From JALYQB01 sp035640155 (lineage in GTDB: Bacteria > Actinomycetota > Actinomycetes > Mycobacteriales > Pseudonocardiaceae), in assembly GCA_035640155.1 (NCBI GenBank), contig DASQWR010000080.1:1-23208 (forward strand): a stretch of DNA of 23,208 nucleotides. Direction: 5' to 3'. The notes beneath the pieces are model-generated. The model ran no database searches. It was given only the letters and a program-made list of their open reading frames with translations, and was not told where the DNA came from. Made by a program: the position numbers and the translations under genes. Shown here one piece after another: positions 1 to 8,029 of the stretch (its first letter is position 1; every line of letters begins with the position of its first letter).

Positions 1-389
1 AGCGCGTTGCCGGCCCGGGCATGCCAGGGCCAGGTGCCGCGGCCCACCGGCCGGCGCCGGCCCACTGCCAGGTCGGCGTGCCCGGCACGCACCGGCTCCA
101 GCAGCCTCGGCAGCTCGGCGGGATCCAGTGACCCGTCCGCGTCGAGCACGCACACCCACTCGGTGGTGGCGGCCTCCAGGCCCGTGTGCACCGCGGCGCC
201 GTAGCCGCGGCGGGGCTCGGTCACCACCCGGGCGCCGTGTGCGGCGGCGACCCCGGGGGTGGCGTCGCGCGATCCGTTGTCCACCACGAGTGGCCGGTAC
301 CCGGCTGGCAGCGCGGCCAAGACCCCGGGCAGCGCGTCCGCCTCGTCCAGGCAGGGCAGGATGACCTCCACCGTTTCCACAGCGTGCAC
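1..389 (-). CDS. Family 2 glycosyltransferase, N-terminal part (cut by window edge)
   Basis: This would transfer a sugar from a nucleotide- or polyprenyl-linked donor, in the style of dolichyl-phosphate-mannose synthase-like GT-A enzymes. Reading leftward from GTG at 389, the protein begins with a beta strand and the motif EVILPCLDEADALPG. It then has VVDNGSRDAT, the family's nucleotide-binding D-x-GS-x-D segment, followed by EPRRGYGAAVHTGL and the DxD-type metal site VLDADGSLDP near residues 70-80. It ends at the edge within GRRRPVGRGTWPWHARAGNAL, which is typical of this group. The C-terminus lies outside the window. The start is uncertain: another in-frame GTG follows at once and no strong ribosome binding site is visible. 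It lies 38 bases downstream of the membrane-protein gene on the same strand and probably shares its transcript. The family assignment is firm; the substrate is unknown. Confidence 0.85.
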   Translation of the reverse strand, partial: MHAVETVEVILPCLDEADALPGVLAALPAGYRPLVVDNGSRDATPGVAAAHGARVVTEPRRGYGAAVHTGLEAATTEWVCVLDADGSLDPAELPRLLEPVRAGHADLAVGRRRPVGRGTWPWHARAGNA

Positions 390-427
390 CGTAGGTCCAT
401 CGTGGACACGCCGCGCGGGGTGCCGGG

Positions 428-964
428 TCACCGAGGTTCTTCGGCCCGCGCGCTGCCGGCGCCGCGAGCACTGCCGGCGCCGCGAGCCCGCGCCAGGCGC
501 AGCAGGTAGCCGAGCGCGCTGATCAGGAACATCGCCGCGCTCAGCGCCAGCCAGCGCTCCAGGTAGGGATCCATGGTCAGCCCGGTGGCGGCGAGGTATG
601 TCTGCTCCCCCTGCTGCACGATGACGGGGAAGAACACCAGCAGCAGTAGCCCGCTGCCGAGCAGGGGAACCCGGATGTGGTTCAGCATCGGAACCCGCCA
701 CGAGCCGGACCGCCGGACCCGGCGCAGGGCGGCGAGCAGGCCCCGGTCGGCAACGGCGGCGAACGGCTGCAGCAGCAGGTCGGAGGCGAGGATCGCGGCG
801 AGGAACCAGACCAGCATCCGCACCGACCCGGGCGCCCCGGCCGCACCGGCCGCCGCGTAACCGGCGAGGGCGAGCGCGCCGAGCAGGGCGAGCAGGTGCA
901 GCGGGTGCGCGCCGTACCAACCCCGCCAGCGGGCCACCGCTGAGGCCACCGGAGCTGGGACCAT
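428..964 (-). CDS. Small four-helix membrane protein of unknown function
   Basis: The product is 178 residues. Its ATG (964) overlaps by one base the stop codon of the molybdopterin oxidoreductase upstream (TGATG), so the two are translationally coupled; this overlap decides the start against longer upstream options. Four hydrophobic helices are visible at roughly residues 18-40, 48-72, 100-122 and 145-168. They are linked by Arg-rich loops, and the C-terminal tail has two copies of ARGAGSA ahead of an acidic end. The motif GWYGAHPLHLLAL near the N-terminus and the ordered Arg-rich loop after helix 2 suggest an inner-membrane partner protein. By position it could serve the neighbouring molybdenum enzyme or the glycosyltransferase. 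I do not recognise a named family. Confidence 0.72.
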   Translation of the reverse strand: MVPAPVASAVARWRGWYGAHPLHLLALLGALALAGYAAAGAAGAPGSVRMLVWFLAAILASDLLLQPFAAVADRGLLAALRRVRRSGSWRVPMLNHIRVPLLGSGLLLLVFFPVIVQQGEQTYLAATGLTMDPYLERWLALSAAMFLISALGYLLRLARARGAGSARGAGSARAEEPR

Positions 965-1925
965 CAGGTGCTCCTGAACTCGATCGAGCGGACCCACTTG
1001 GTGTTGTGCACCCCGGGCAGCGCTGGGACGATCACCCGCGCCGGAAAGCCGTGGTCGAGCGACAGGTCGGTGCCGTTGACCCGCAGGGCGAGCAGCGAGT
1101 CGGGATCGAGGACCTGGTTGCGGGCCAGGGCGGCGCGGTTGAAGGCGCTGGCCTGCTCCAGGGACTGCACGTTCGCGGACCTGGGCTCCGGGGCTCCGGC
1201 GATCCGGACCAGGTCCCGCAGCCGCACCCCGCTCCAGGTCTGGGTGGTCGACCAGCCCTCCACGCACGCGATCGGCAGCACCGCGGTGTGCTGCGGCAGC
1301 GCCAGCAGATCCGCCCGGGTGAGCTCCCGCGGTGCCGTCCCCCCGGTGAGCGCGAGCCGCCACCCCGGCCCGGTCACGCCCGGGTCGATCCGGGCGCTCT
1401 GCGCGGTGCGGTTCACCTGGAACCCGTTGGGGCCCGCGTCGTAGAAGCGGCCCCGGGGAGCGAGCACCGCCAGGGGGCGCAGGGTGTCGACGGTCTGGCC
1501 CACGGTCATCACACCCAGCAGCAGCGAGCCGCCGCCGACCACGCCGAGCAGGCCGCGGCGGCTGAGCGTCGGCGGGGCCGGGGCCACCGGCACCAGCCCG
1601 TCGGGGTCGGGGGGCTCGGGTTCGGTCTCCGCCAGCGGGGTGCGCAACTCCTCGCGCAGCGAGCGCGAGCGCAGTGCCCGGACCAGGGTCGGCAGCTTGA
1701 TCGCGACGTGCACGGTGAAACCGGCCAGGAAGACCCAGGCCCCGTAGTAGTGCGCGGTGTAGAAGCTGAAGCCGAAGACGTAGTCGTACTGGATGTTCAG
1801 TACCCCGGTCACGATCTCGAACAGGATCCCGCCGACGAGCAGTGCGAGCGACAGCCGCTCCAGGACCTCGGCGACGCTGCGCGCCGGAGGCCAGGCGAAC
1901 AGCTTCTTCCAGTCACCGCGCTTCC
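964..1925 (-). pseudogene. Membrane-anchored sulfite-oxidase-type molybdopterin oxidoreductase, 5' truncated
   Basis: The C-terminal part is a sulfite-oxidase/YedY-type molybdopterin domain. It has the invariant Mo-ligating Cys in PIACVEGWS, followed by TWSGVRLRDLV, LDHGFPARVIVP and the end motif GVHNTKWVRSIEF. In front of it are membrane segments with His residues (YTAHYYGAWVFLAGFTVHVA), resembling a cytochrome-b-like anchor, a Pro/Glu linker, and a further helix just after a twin-arginine-like RRG. In relatives the anchor begins about 90 residues earlier. Here recognisable homology starts only at KLFAWPPARS (about base 1908). Everything further upstream in the open frame is antisense to the copper-protein gene and no convincing start or ribosome site exists. 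I infer a 5' deletion by rearrangement. The rest of the frame is intact, so the loss looks recent. The downstream membrane protein and glycosyltransferase form its operon. Confidence 0.75.
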
Positions 1926-1933
1926 TGTCCGCG

Positions 1934-2488
1934 ATGACGTTGGGAGAGCTGGGTAACCTGCTCGAGTTCACCATCCACGGCTGGATGCACGTCCGCTGGA
2001 CACACACGCTCTACGATCTCGCGACTGGCGATCCCATCGGCCGCGAGAGCCTGTTCGACATCGACCCCAAGTGGGATGACCCGTCGAATGACGATCTGGG
2101 CGACTTCTACTCCTCACACGTGCATCCGACCTTCTGGCGCCTGCACGGCTGGATCGACGACCGCATCAACGACTGGGCGCGCGTCAACGCTGACCGCATC
2201 ACCACCGCCACGGTCGATGGCGTGCCGTGGTTCGCCGCGGACGGGACGATGGTCCAGGTGGGCCACCCGTTCTACTGGCCCACCGACCACCACGATCGGC
2301 ATGACGACGAAGCGGACGTCCGCGTGATGGAGGAGGTGATGGACATCATGAAGAACGTGCTGGCACCACCGACGCCGCCTGCCGCCCCCGCAGACATGCC
2401 TCGAGTGCCACTCAGGCCCGCGAGGCTGGCCTTCCGTGACGCCCTGCTCGGGGTCAGCCTCCCAGAGATGGTCACACCGGCGGGGTGA
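1934..2488 (+). pseudogene. Type-3 copper (tyrosinase-like) protein, C-terminal CuB half
   Basis: The open frame can start at ATG 1934 (184 residues) but has no ribosome binding site and begins inside the fold. The visible motifs look like the CuB site of tyrosinase/haemocyanin proteins: HGWMH supplies the H-x3-H pair, and HPTFWRLHGWIDDRINDW corresponds to the DPxFxxHHxxxDRxW element with the third His and the Asp-Arg. The CuA half, normally 100 or more residues upstream, is missing and is replaced by antisense molybdopterin-oxidoreductase sequence. The remaining C-terminal tail is Pro-rich and ends 100 bases before the arginine deiminase start on the same strand, so the two may once have been co-transcribed. 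The family call rests on motif spacing only and is moderate. The truncated state is better supported, because the neighbouring gene is cut at the same place. Confidence 0.55.
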
Positions 2489-2588
2489 CTGCTTGCGGGA
2501 ATGACCAGTTCGAGAGCAACATCATGCTGCCAGGACGCTATGCCGGTGTCGGCGGCCGTCAGCACAATTGAAGCGAGCGGAGATGCAG

Positions 2589-4532
2589 ATGGCAGAGCTG
2601 AGCTTTGTCCAGACCCGGGGCACTGGCGCGCGGTTCGAGTTCAACAAGCGCGACGGCCACATCGTCCTCGTCGAGGGCTCGGAGGGACTGCAGGTTCGAT
2701 ACGTCAAGGCCGATTCCTGGGTCACCCTCTCACCCGGCGAATCGGTTCCCGCGCCGCTTCCCTACGAGGGACTGATGTCAGTCGTCGCCGAAGGCGCCGG
2801 CGCCTACACAGCGCTCATCCATCATGTCGATGGTTCGGGGCGAGTGCTCGACGAGTTGTCGGTCCAGCTGTACGTGCTCCACGTACGGGTCGACGTGGAC
2901 GCCGACCGCGACGGCGTCATCGGGGACAACGAGGAGGGTAAGCGCAACTGGGTCTGGGGTGAGGGCCAGCGAGGAGCGATCACGCTCGTCAACAACGATC
3001 GCGACACGGCGGCGCTTACCCTGCGGCAGGCCGAGGACTCCGAGTTGACTCACGTGATGATTCGCCCCACCGTGGCGCCGCTTCCACTCGGGTGTGAGCT
3101 GGTGCTCGTAGTCACCCCCGACGAGGCCGCTCGGATCTCCATTTACCGCTCCGCGGAGGGAGGCCTCGAGCTCCTACTGGGCGTGGACCCGACGGACGCG
3201 AGTACGCAGGCACGCTCGGTCTCGCCACCGCTCGGCTCCGAGGGCGTCCGGTGCTTCCTCGAAGCCCACGAGTACCCCGGGCCCTTCTTCGAGGGGCTGC
3301 TCTCGCTCGAGCTGCAGCTCCGCCAGCGGGGACGGACCGTGGGCAACGATCGTGCGCTCGTTCGCGTGGCTCCGTGGATCATGACCCCGAACACGCTACC
3401 GGTGGAGGAGGTCTATACCTGCGACACCCGCGCCACGGACGTCTCGAACGAAACCTTCCTGCGCGAGCTGGAGGAGGTTTGCGCAACGCTGGACGTGCCA
3501 CTGCGCATCGTCTCGGTTGACGAGCACCAGGGGGATCGCTGGATCCAGGACGAGGTCGAGTTCGGGTTCAGTGAGAGCTCCACACACCTGCTGCCAGTGG
3601 TGTGCGACAGTCCACGTGACAGGGAGCTGGATCACTGGTCCCGGCTTCAGGTGGGGCCGGATCTCGGCCACTTCCAGCTCGGGGGCAGCTCACCGAACTC
3701 GCTCGACTCCTTTGGCAACCTGGAGGTGAGCCCGCCGGTCACCGTCCGCGGCCGTCATTATCCGTTCGGGCGCATCGTCTTTGGCGGTCGGGAATACGGA
3801 GACTACGGCGAGGCGACGCGGCAGATGATGCCGGAGCTCCGCCGCTTTCTCCATGCCCAGAAGGTCCAGGCGCCGATCGAGATCTATACCGACTGGCTGA
3901 TCGTCGGGCACGTGGACGAGATCGTCAACTTCGTGCCCGCGCGAAACGAGAAGGGGTTTCAGGTACTACTGGCGTCACCGCGCAAAGCTCAGGGGGTGCT
4001 CGACAAGCTGATCGCCGAGGGTCACGGCGACGCTCTGATGTTCGAGGGGCTTCGCCGGGGGGATCCCGCGGCCGGCACTCCGGCCGAGGTAGGGGTGCAG
4101 GAGCTGAGGTCAGACCTCCTCTTCTGGGAGGCCAACGACACCTTTCAAACGATCATGGACCTGAACCGCGAGATGCTGTTGATGGAGCTCGACATCGGCG
4201 AGGCCGACGTCATCGAACTGCCGGTGCTGTTCTGGCCGTCCGCACCGGCCGACCCACGCACGGCAGCATTCTTCCCCGACTTGATCAACCACCTGGTCAT
4301 CGGCGATGTCAGCGTGGTGCCGCGACCCTACGGCCCCCACGTCGCCGGCGAGGACGCGTTCGAGCGAGCGTTTCGAGATGCGTTGCCCGACCGTGACGCT
4401 CGTTTCATCGACGACTGGTACGCCTACCACGAACAGCTCGGGGAGGTTCACTGCGGCACGAACACCCGCCGCCGCCCGCCAACCGACGTGCATTGGTGGG
4501 AGCACCGCCCGGAGGGTGGCTTCGACATCTGA
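2589..4532 (+). CDS. Protein-arginine deiminase (PAD family), full length
   Basis: It would hydrolyse the guanidinium group of protein arginine to citrulline, releasing ammonia. The 647 residues match the vertebrate PAD layout. An N-terminal Ig-like domain is followed by a middle domain with the acidic calcium loop VDVDADRDGVIGDN (about residues 100-115) and GAITLVNNDRD. The C-terminal catalytic domain has DRWIQDEVEFGF (Asp321), SPRDRELDHW, DSFGNLEVSPPVTVRG, GHVDE (His441, Asp443), the arginine-pocket region and GEVHCGTNTRR (nucleophile Cys622). These equal Asp350, His471, Asp473 and Cys645 of human PAD4, with nearly the same spacing (120 against 121 residues between the first Asp and the His). 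I chose ATG 2589 because GGAG lies six bases before it; ATG 2583 abuts that site and a TTG lies further up. No signal peptide is visible, so it is probably cytoplasmic. Its upstream neighbour is the copper-protein fragment. Bacterial PADs are known but rare, so transfer is plausible. Confidence 0.93.
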   Translation: MAELSFVQTRGTGARFEFNKRDGHIVLVEGSEGLQVRYVKADSWVTLSPGESVPAPLPYEGLMSVVAEGAGAYTALIHHVDGSGRVLDELSVQLYVLHVRVDVDADRDGVIGDNEEGKRNWVWGEGQRGAITLVNNDRDTAALTLRQAEDSELTHVMIRPTVAPLPLGCELVLVVTPDEAARISIYRSAEGGLELLLGVDPTDASTQARSVSPPLGSEGVRCFLEAHEYPGPFFEGLLSLELQLRQRGRTVGNDRALVRVAPWIMTPNTLPVEEVYTCDTRATDVSNETFLRELEEVCATLDVPLRIVSVDEHQGDRWIQDEVEFGFSESSTHLLPVVCDSPRDRELDHWSRLQVGPDLGHFQLGGSSPNSLDSFGNLEVSPPVTVRGRHYPFGRIVFGGREYGDYGEATRQMMPELRRFLHAQKVQAPIEIYTDWLIVGHVDEIVNFVPARNEKGFQVLLASPRKAQGVLDKLIAEGHGDALMFEGLRRGDPAAGTPAEVGVQELRSDLLFWEANDTFQTIMDLNREMLLMELDIGEADVIELPVLFWPSAPADPRTAAFFPDLINHLVIGDVSVVPRPYGPHVAGEDAFERAFRDALPDRDARFIDDWYAYHEQLGEVHCGTNTRRRPPTDVHWWEHRPEGGFDI

Positions 4533-4548
4533 TGCCCAGAGCCATTTC

Positions 4549-4576
4549 TAGACGCCCCCGGGCGAACTGCTATGCT
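4549..4576 (+). promoter_or_regulatory. Putative sigma-70-type promoter for the Rpf-like gene
   Basis: TAGACG (4549-4554) and TATGCT (4571-4576) are separated by 16 bases, close to the housekeeping consensus. Transcription would begin near 4583, giving a leader of about 40 bases that contains the strong AAGGAGG site (4612-4618) five bases before GTG 4624. It falls in the short gap after the deiminase stop. Prediction by eye only. Confidence 0.45.
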
Positions 4577-4623
4577 AAGCGGTGCGCGTCAAAAGGACGA
4601 ACGTGGGATCAAAGGAGGAACGT

Positions 4624-6021
4624 GTGACAGCAACGCAAGGACCAGTGATTCGGTCGAACCTCACCGGCCCCGAGCGGGAGGCCATTCTGAAGATGGCATC
4701 CTGGGCCCAAGGTGTCCGATTCCGTGATTTACGGTGGGTCATCCCAAACGACGCGACATGGCTCGCGGACTCCCTCGCCGGCCTGCCGGTACAGCGCACC
4801 GGCATCTCCAGTGCTCTCGACCTGCTTGGGCGCACATCACGGCGGGGTGAGGACTGCGTCCTCTGCTCGCTGCGCCGGTCTTCGAACGGCCCCAAGATCG
4901 TGGGGATGCCTGCGGTCGCCCCCGAGCCGACGACGGCCGTGGTGCCTCAGCTGCGACGGCCCTGGCGAGCACTACCCGTGATGACGGTCCCCTTGGCACT
5001 CGGCACGACCCTGCTGGTGACCAGCCCGGCAGGCGCAGCGACCGATGCCACCTGGGACGCCGTCGCCGATTGTGAGAGCGGTAGCGACTGGGCTATCAAT
5101 ACCGGGAACGGGTACTACGGCGGGCTGCAGTTCAGTGACCCGACCTGGGACGGCCACGGCGGCGAAGCGTATGCGCCCCGCGCGGACCTGGCCACCCGGG
5201 AGCAACAGATCGCCATTGCCGAGCGCACCCTCGCCGATCAAGGCTGGAGCGCCTGGCCCACCTGCTCGAAGCGGGCCGGAGCGACCGGAAGCGGTAACCC
5301 GAATGCGGTAGCTGAGGGACCTGCCGAGGCCGTGCCGGCTGTCACTCCGGCCGCGCCGGCACCTCCGCCGCCCCCCCCGGACAGCAACGCGGAGGCGGAA
5401 ACAGATCACGGCGACCAGTGGCTCACGAATCAGGGGACACCCCAGGAGGAATCCGAGTCCGCGCCGGGTCCTGAGCTCGATGCCGAGGGCTCTGAAACGG
5501 CAGAGGACTCTGTCTCTGTGGAGGATGGCGGGTTCGTTCCTCTGCCCGATGAGCCCGATGCAGAGCCCACCACCGAGCCCGCACCGTCCATCGCGCCCCC
5601 GGAGCCGGTCGTCTCGCCAGCGCCCGCTCCAGCAGCTCCCGTCACCGACCAGGGGACCGTGCAGGAGGACGCCGATTCGATGCCGGAGCCTGCCGATCTG
5701 CGGGCCAGGGCGGACCACTACCGCGAGGCCGCTGAGCACCTTGACGCGGCTGCGGACGCAGTCGAGGCCGGCAATGCCGCGGCGGTTAGTGAGTCGAGGG
5801 ACCTCGACGGACCGCGCGGCGGGACGCCGAGCGCCGTCGATCAGGTTGAGTCCGACACCGACTCTGATGTCAGCGTGACCGGGCAGGCCAACGTCAAGCT
5901 GACCCTGTCGGGGGTCAAGGTCACCATCGACGGCGAGACGCGGACCGTGGACCTCACGATCCAGGGACCGGTCAGTGTCAGGATCAGCGGCCTAGACAGC
6001 GACACAGGCACCTCTGCCTGA
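4624..6021 (+). CDS. Rpf-like secreted muralytic protein with N-terminal extension
   Basis: The central domain is a resuscitation-promoting-factor lysozyme-like fold: TWDAVADCESGSDW with catalytic Glu151, then TGNGYYGGLQFSDPTW, and a closing Cys in WPTCSK (about residues 139-215). Such proteins cleave peptidoglycan glycan strands outside the cell and help dormant cells regrow. A hydrophobic segment ending in SPAGAA (about 116-140) directly precedes it and looks like a signal peptide. After it comes a long Pro/Glu/Asp-rich region with two DQGTxQE units, and a short beta-rich tail (VKLTLSGVKVTIDG). GTG 4624 is chosen because a near-perfect AAGGAGG lies five bases upstream. This leaves about 110 mostly polar residues, including CVLC, before the signal segment, which is odd for an Rpf. 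An internal ATG at 4906 would give a conventional precursor but has no good ribosome site. No c-di-AMP riboswitch was seen in the leader. Confidence 0.85.
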   Translation: MTATQGPVIRSNLTGPEREAILKMASWAQGVRFRDLRWVIPNDATWLADSLAGLPVQRTGISSALDLLGRTSRRGEDCVLCSLRRSSNGPKIVGMPAVAPEPTTAVVPQLRRPWRALPVMTVPLALGTTLLVTSPAGAATDATWDAVADCESGSDWAINTGNGYYGGLQFSDPTWDGHGGEAYAPRADLATREQQIAIAERTLADQGWSAWPTCSKRAGATGSGNPNAVAEGPAEAVPAVTPAAPAPPPPPPDSNAEAETDHGDQWLTNQGTPQEESESAPGPELDAEGSETAEDSVSVEDGGFVPLPDEPDAEPTTEPAPSIAPPEPVVSPAPAPAAPVTDQGTVQEDADSMPEPADLRARADHYREAAEHLDAAADAVEAGNAAAVSESRDLDGPRGGTPSAVDQVESDTDSDVSVTGQANVKLTLSGVKVTIDGETRTVDLTIQGPVSVRISGLDSDTGTSA

Positions 6022-6145
6022 CATCCCACGCAGTCACGGGGTCAAGCTGCGGTCTCGTGGCTGGTGATCTGCAGGTTGGAGGCGATGTTCTCGAATTCCC
6101 GGCTTCAACGTGATGGCTGGCACCACGTGCGTTAGGTGGTCTCTC

Positions 6146-6994
6146 CTAGGTTCCGGCGTGCTCGATCGAATTCACCTCCGCAAAGGTCAGCTCGAACTCA
6201 TACACGGCGAGGTCATCCGCCATGTGCTGGGGGTTGGTTGTGCCGGTGAGCGCGATCATTCCTAGCTGGAGTGCAAAGCGGAGGATCACCTGTGCCGGGG
6301 TGCGCTGGTGGCGGCGGGAGATGTCGTGGACGAGTGAGCTGCCGATGACTCGTTCATTGGCGGTCAGTATCGAGAATCCCTGATAGGTGACGCTTTCGCT
6401 AGTGCAGATGGCGCGCACGCTCGCGTCCCACCCCCGCGATGCGTAGCAACGGTTTTGGACGAATGTCGGGCGCACCCGCGCTGCGCGGAGCAGGGCTGCG
6501 AGCTGATCGGGCGCGAAGTTGCTCACTCCGAGAAAGCGCACCCGACCCGCGTCGTGGAGGGTTTCCATGACGCGCCAAGCTTCGAAGTCGGCCCTGGCCA
6601 GTCCCTGCGCCACAGAGGGAGCGTGCAGCAGATAAGAATCCATCACATCCACGCCGAGGTGTGACAGCGAGCTGTCGAAGGATTGTTCAACCTGCTGGGC
6701 GACGGGCGCGGCCGGATTATAGGGAATCCGGTGATCCTGGCCCCTCCGGAAGGTGAACTTGGTTTGCACGAAGAGGTCTTCGCGGCGTAGCGTTCCTCGC
6801 TCCAACTCGGCTAGCAGCGCTCGCCCGACCTCGGATTCGCGGTAGTGCCGACGCTGGTTCGCCGTGTCAAATCCACGGAATCCCATCCTGAGGGCCTGCG
6901 CGACGACATCTGCGGTTCGCTCCTCCTTCCAGGCAGTGCCATAAAGAAGAGTCGGCACCGTCGCGGCGCCGATCTGCCGGATACACTCTGTCAT
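6146..6994 (-). CDS. Aldo/keto reductase
   Basis: This is an NADPH-dependent reductase of carbonyl compounds with a (beta/alpha)8 barrel, 282 residues, complete. The catalytic tetrad can be placed: Asp43 in FRGFDTAN, Tyr51, Lys79 in FVQTKF and His124 in DSYLLHAP. GVSNFAPDQL is the typical loop after strand 6, and the C-terminal part has TPAQVILRFALQLGMIALTGTTNPQHM, the usual cofactor-binding end. The Tyr environment (NQRRHYRESEVG) differs from the more common YGNE form. The start is the first Met of the open frame, with GGAG just upstream in a suitable position. It converges with the Rpf-like gene (125-base gap, no convincing terminator hairpin) and is divergent from the dehydrogenase remnant on its other side. 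The substrate cannot be told. Confidence 0.9.
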   Translation of the reverse strand: MTECIRQIGAATVPTLLYGTAWKEERTADVVAQALRMGFRGFDTANQRRHYRESEVGRALLAELERGTLRREDLFVQTKFTFRRGQDHRIPYNPAAPVAQQVEQSFDSSLSHLGVDVMDSYLLHAPSVAQGLARADFEAWRVMETLHDAGRVRFLGVSNFAPDQLAALLRAARVRPTFVQNRCYASRGWDASVRAICTSESVTYQGFSILTANERVIGSSLVHDISRRHQRTPAQVILRFALQLGMIALTGTTNPQHMADDLAVYEFELTFAEVNSIEHAGT

Positions 6995-7027
6995 TTCTCC
7001 TCCGGTGCTCGTGCCGACCCAGTGGCA

Positions 7028-7275
7028 CTATTCGTTCTCGGGGTCTACGGTGGGGCCGCCGATCCGATGCCGATGCTGCAGATGTTCGACAAGGGCATCA
7101 AGGTGACGATGGGCCAGGTGCACGTCAAGCGGTGGATCAATGACATCATGCCCCTCGTGCATCCACGATGCGGACCCGCTCGGCGTCACCGACCTGGCCA
7201 CCCACCGGCTACCGCTGGCCGACGCGTCACACGGGTTACGAGATCTTCCAGAAGAAGCAGGACGGGCGGATCGTC
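7028..7275 (+). pseudogene. Zinc-type alcohol dehydrogenase, C-terminal remnant with two frameshifts
   Basis: Three reading frames together give the end of a zinc-dependent medium-chain dehydrogenase. First comes FVLGVYGGAADPMPMLQMFD followed by GIKVTMGQVHVKRWINDIMP, up to about 7155. Then, after a frame change, DADPLGVTDLATHRLPLADASHG runs to about 7226 (the motif is quoted only up to that His-Gly). After a further extra base comes YEIFQKKQDG. The order and spacing match family members with the GVYGG cofactor-strand motif. The N-terminal catalytic domain with the zinc ligands is absent. The remnant is fused without a gap to a terpene-synthase remnant. Non-functional. Confidence 0.72.
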
Positions 7276-7901
7276 TCACCGATGGCTCCGGGGCAGCGGG
7301 AGCGGTTCGCCGCCTCCGTCAGCTGCTTCCTCGACGCATGCTTCACCGAAATCACCTCGCGCGCAGCCGGCCGGGTCCTCGACTACGAGACCTCATGTGC
7401 ACCCGCCGCAACAGCGTTGGCGGCAAGATGTACTTTCTACTCGCCGAGCACGGGCTGCAGATTGACCTGACCGACGACCTCCCCGGGCCCCTCCCGGGTG
7501 ACGGACCACTGGGTGACCTCATCGCCACCGCTCTGGACTACCTGATCCTCGCCAACGACCTGTTCTCCTTCCGCGCCGAGTGCAGCAAGAACGACTTCGC
7601 CAACGCCGTCTCGGCGTTCATCTTCCAGGACGGTCTCGACCTGAAGGGCGCCATCGACAAGTTGTGCGACGTGATCGACACTCGGGAGCGGGAGTTTCTC
7701 GTCAAGCGCGATCACATCCTTGCCGGAGCGATCGGGCAGCGGCCAGATGTGCAGGCGTACCTGGCGGCGCTCGGCTACATGATGTCGGGCAACCTCCACT
7801 GGTCGTATCTGACGCCCCGTTATCACGGCCAAGGCCACATCTGGAACGGCTCGACCTCCGGCACCGTCACCCTGCAGCCGGACCGAACGATCTTCGCCTA
7901 G
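7276..7901 (+). pseudogene. Class I terpene synthase, C-terminal remnant with a frameshift
   Basis: About 205 residues of a bacterial sesquiterpene-synthase-like enzyme survive. The first piece (QRERFAASVSCFLDACFTEI to GRVLDYE) is in one frame. After a shift near 7388 the frame gives TRRNSVGGKMYFLLAEHGL, then the metal-binding NSE-type motif NDLFSFRAECSKND, and the C-terminal GNLHWSYLTPRYHG, typical of the family. The aspartate-rich first metal motif and the whole N-terminal half are missing. The normally basic residue before the Glu of the NSE motif is Ala here. The larger open frame on its own starts out of context within dehydrogenase debris, so no functional product is expected. Confidence 0.75.
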
Positions 7902-8029
7902 TGCCAGTGCGACGGGTGATCGACCAGCGGCTCGATGATGTGGGATGTCACGGGCGCCGATGCCCGACACGGCCGACATGGGGTAAGCCGAGCACCGCAC
8001 CTCGCGAACTACTCGGCGACTCGCGCACG

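Noticed and set aside
1006..1956. Long plus-strand open frame opposite the molybdopterin oxidoreductase
   Set aside because: It is a GC-driven antisense shadow: rich in Arg, Gly, Pro and Gln with no motifs, while the minus frame has clear family motifs.
4972..5739. 255-codon minus-strand open frame opposite the Rpf-like gene
   Set aside because: Low-complexity Arg/Gly-rich shadow of the Rpf and Pro-rich coding region.
6022..6145. Possible terminator between the convergent Rpf-like and aldo/keto reductase genes
   Set aside because: The CACGGG...TCTCGTG pairing is imperfect and has no T-run on either side.
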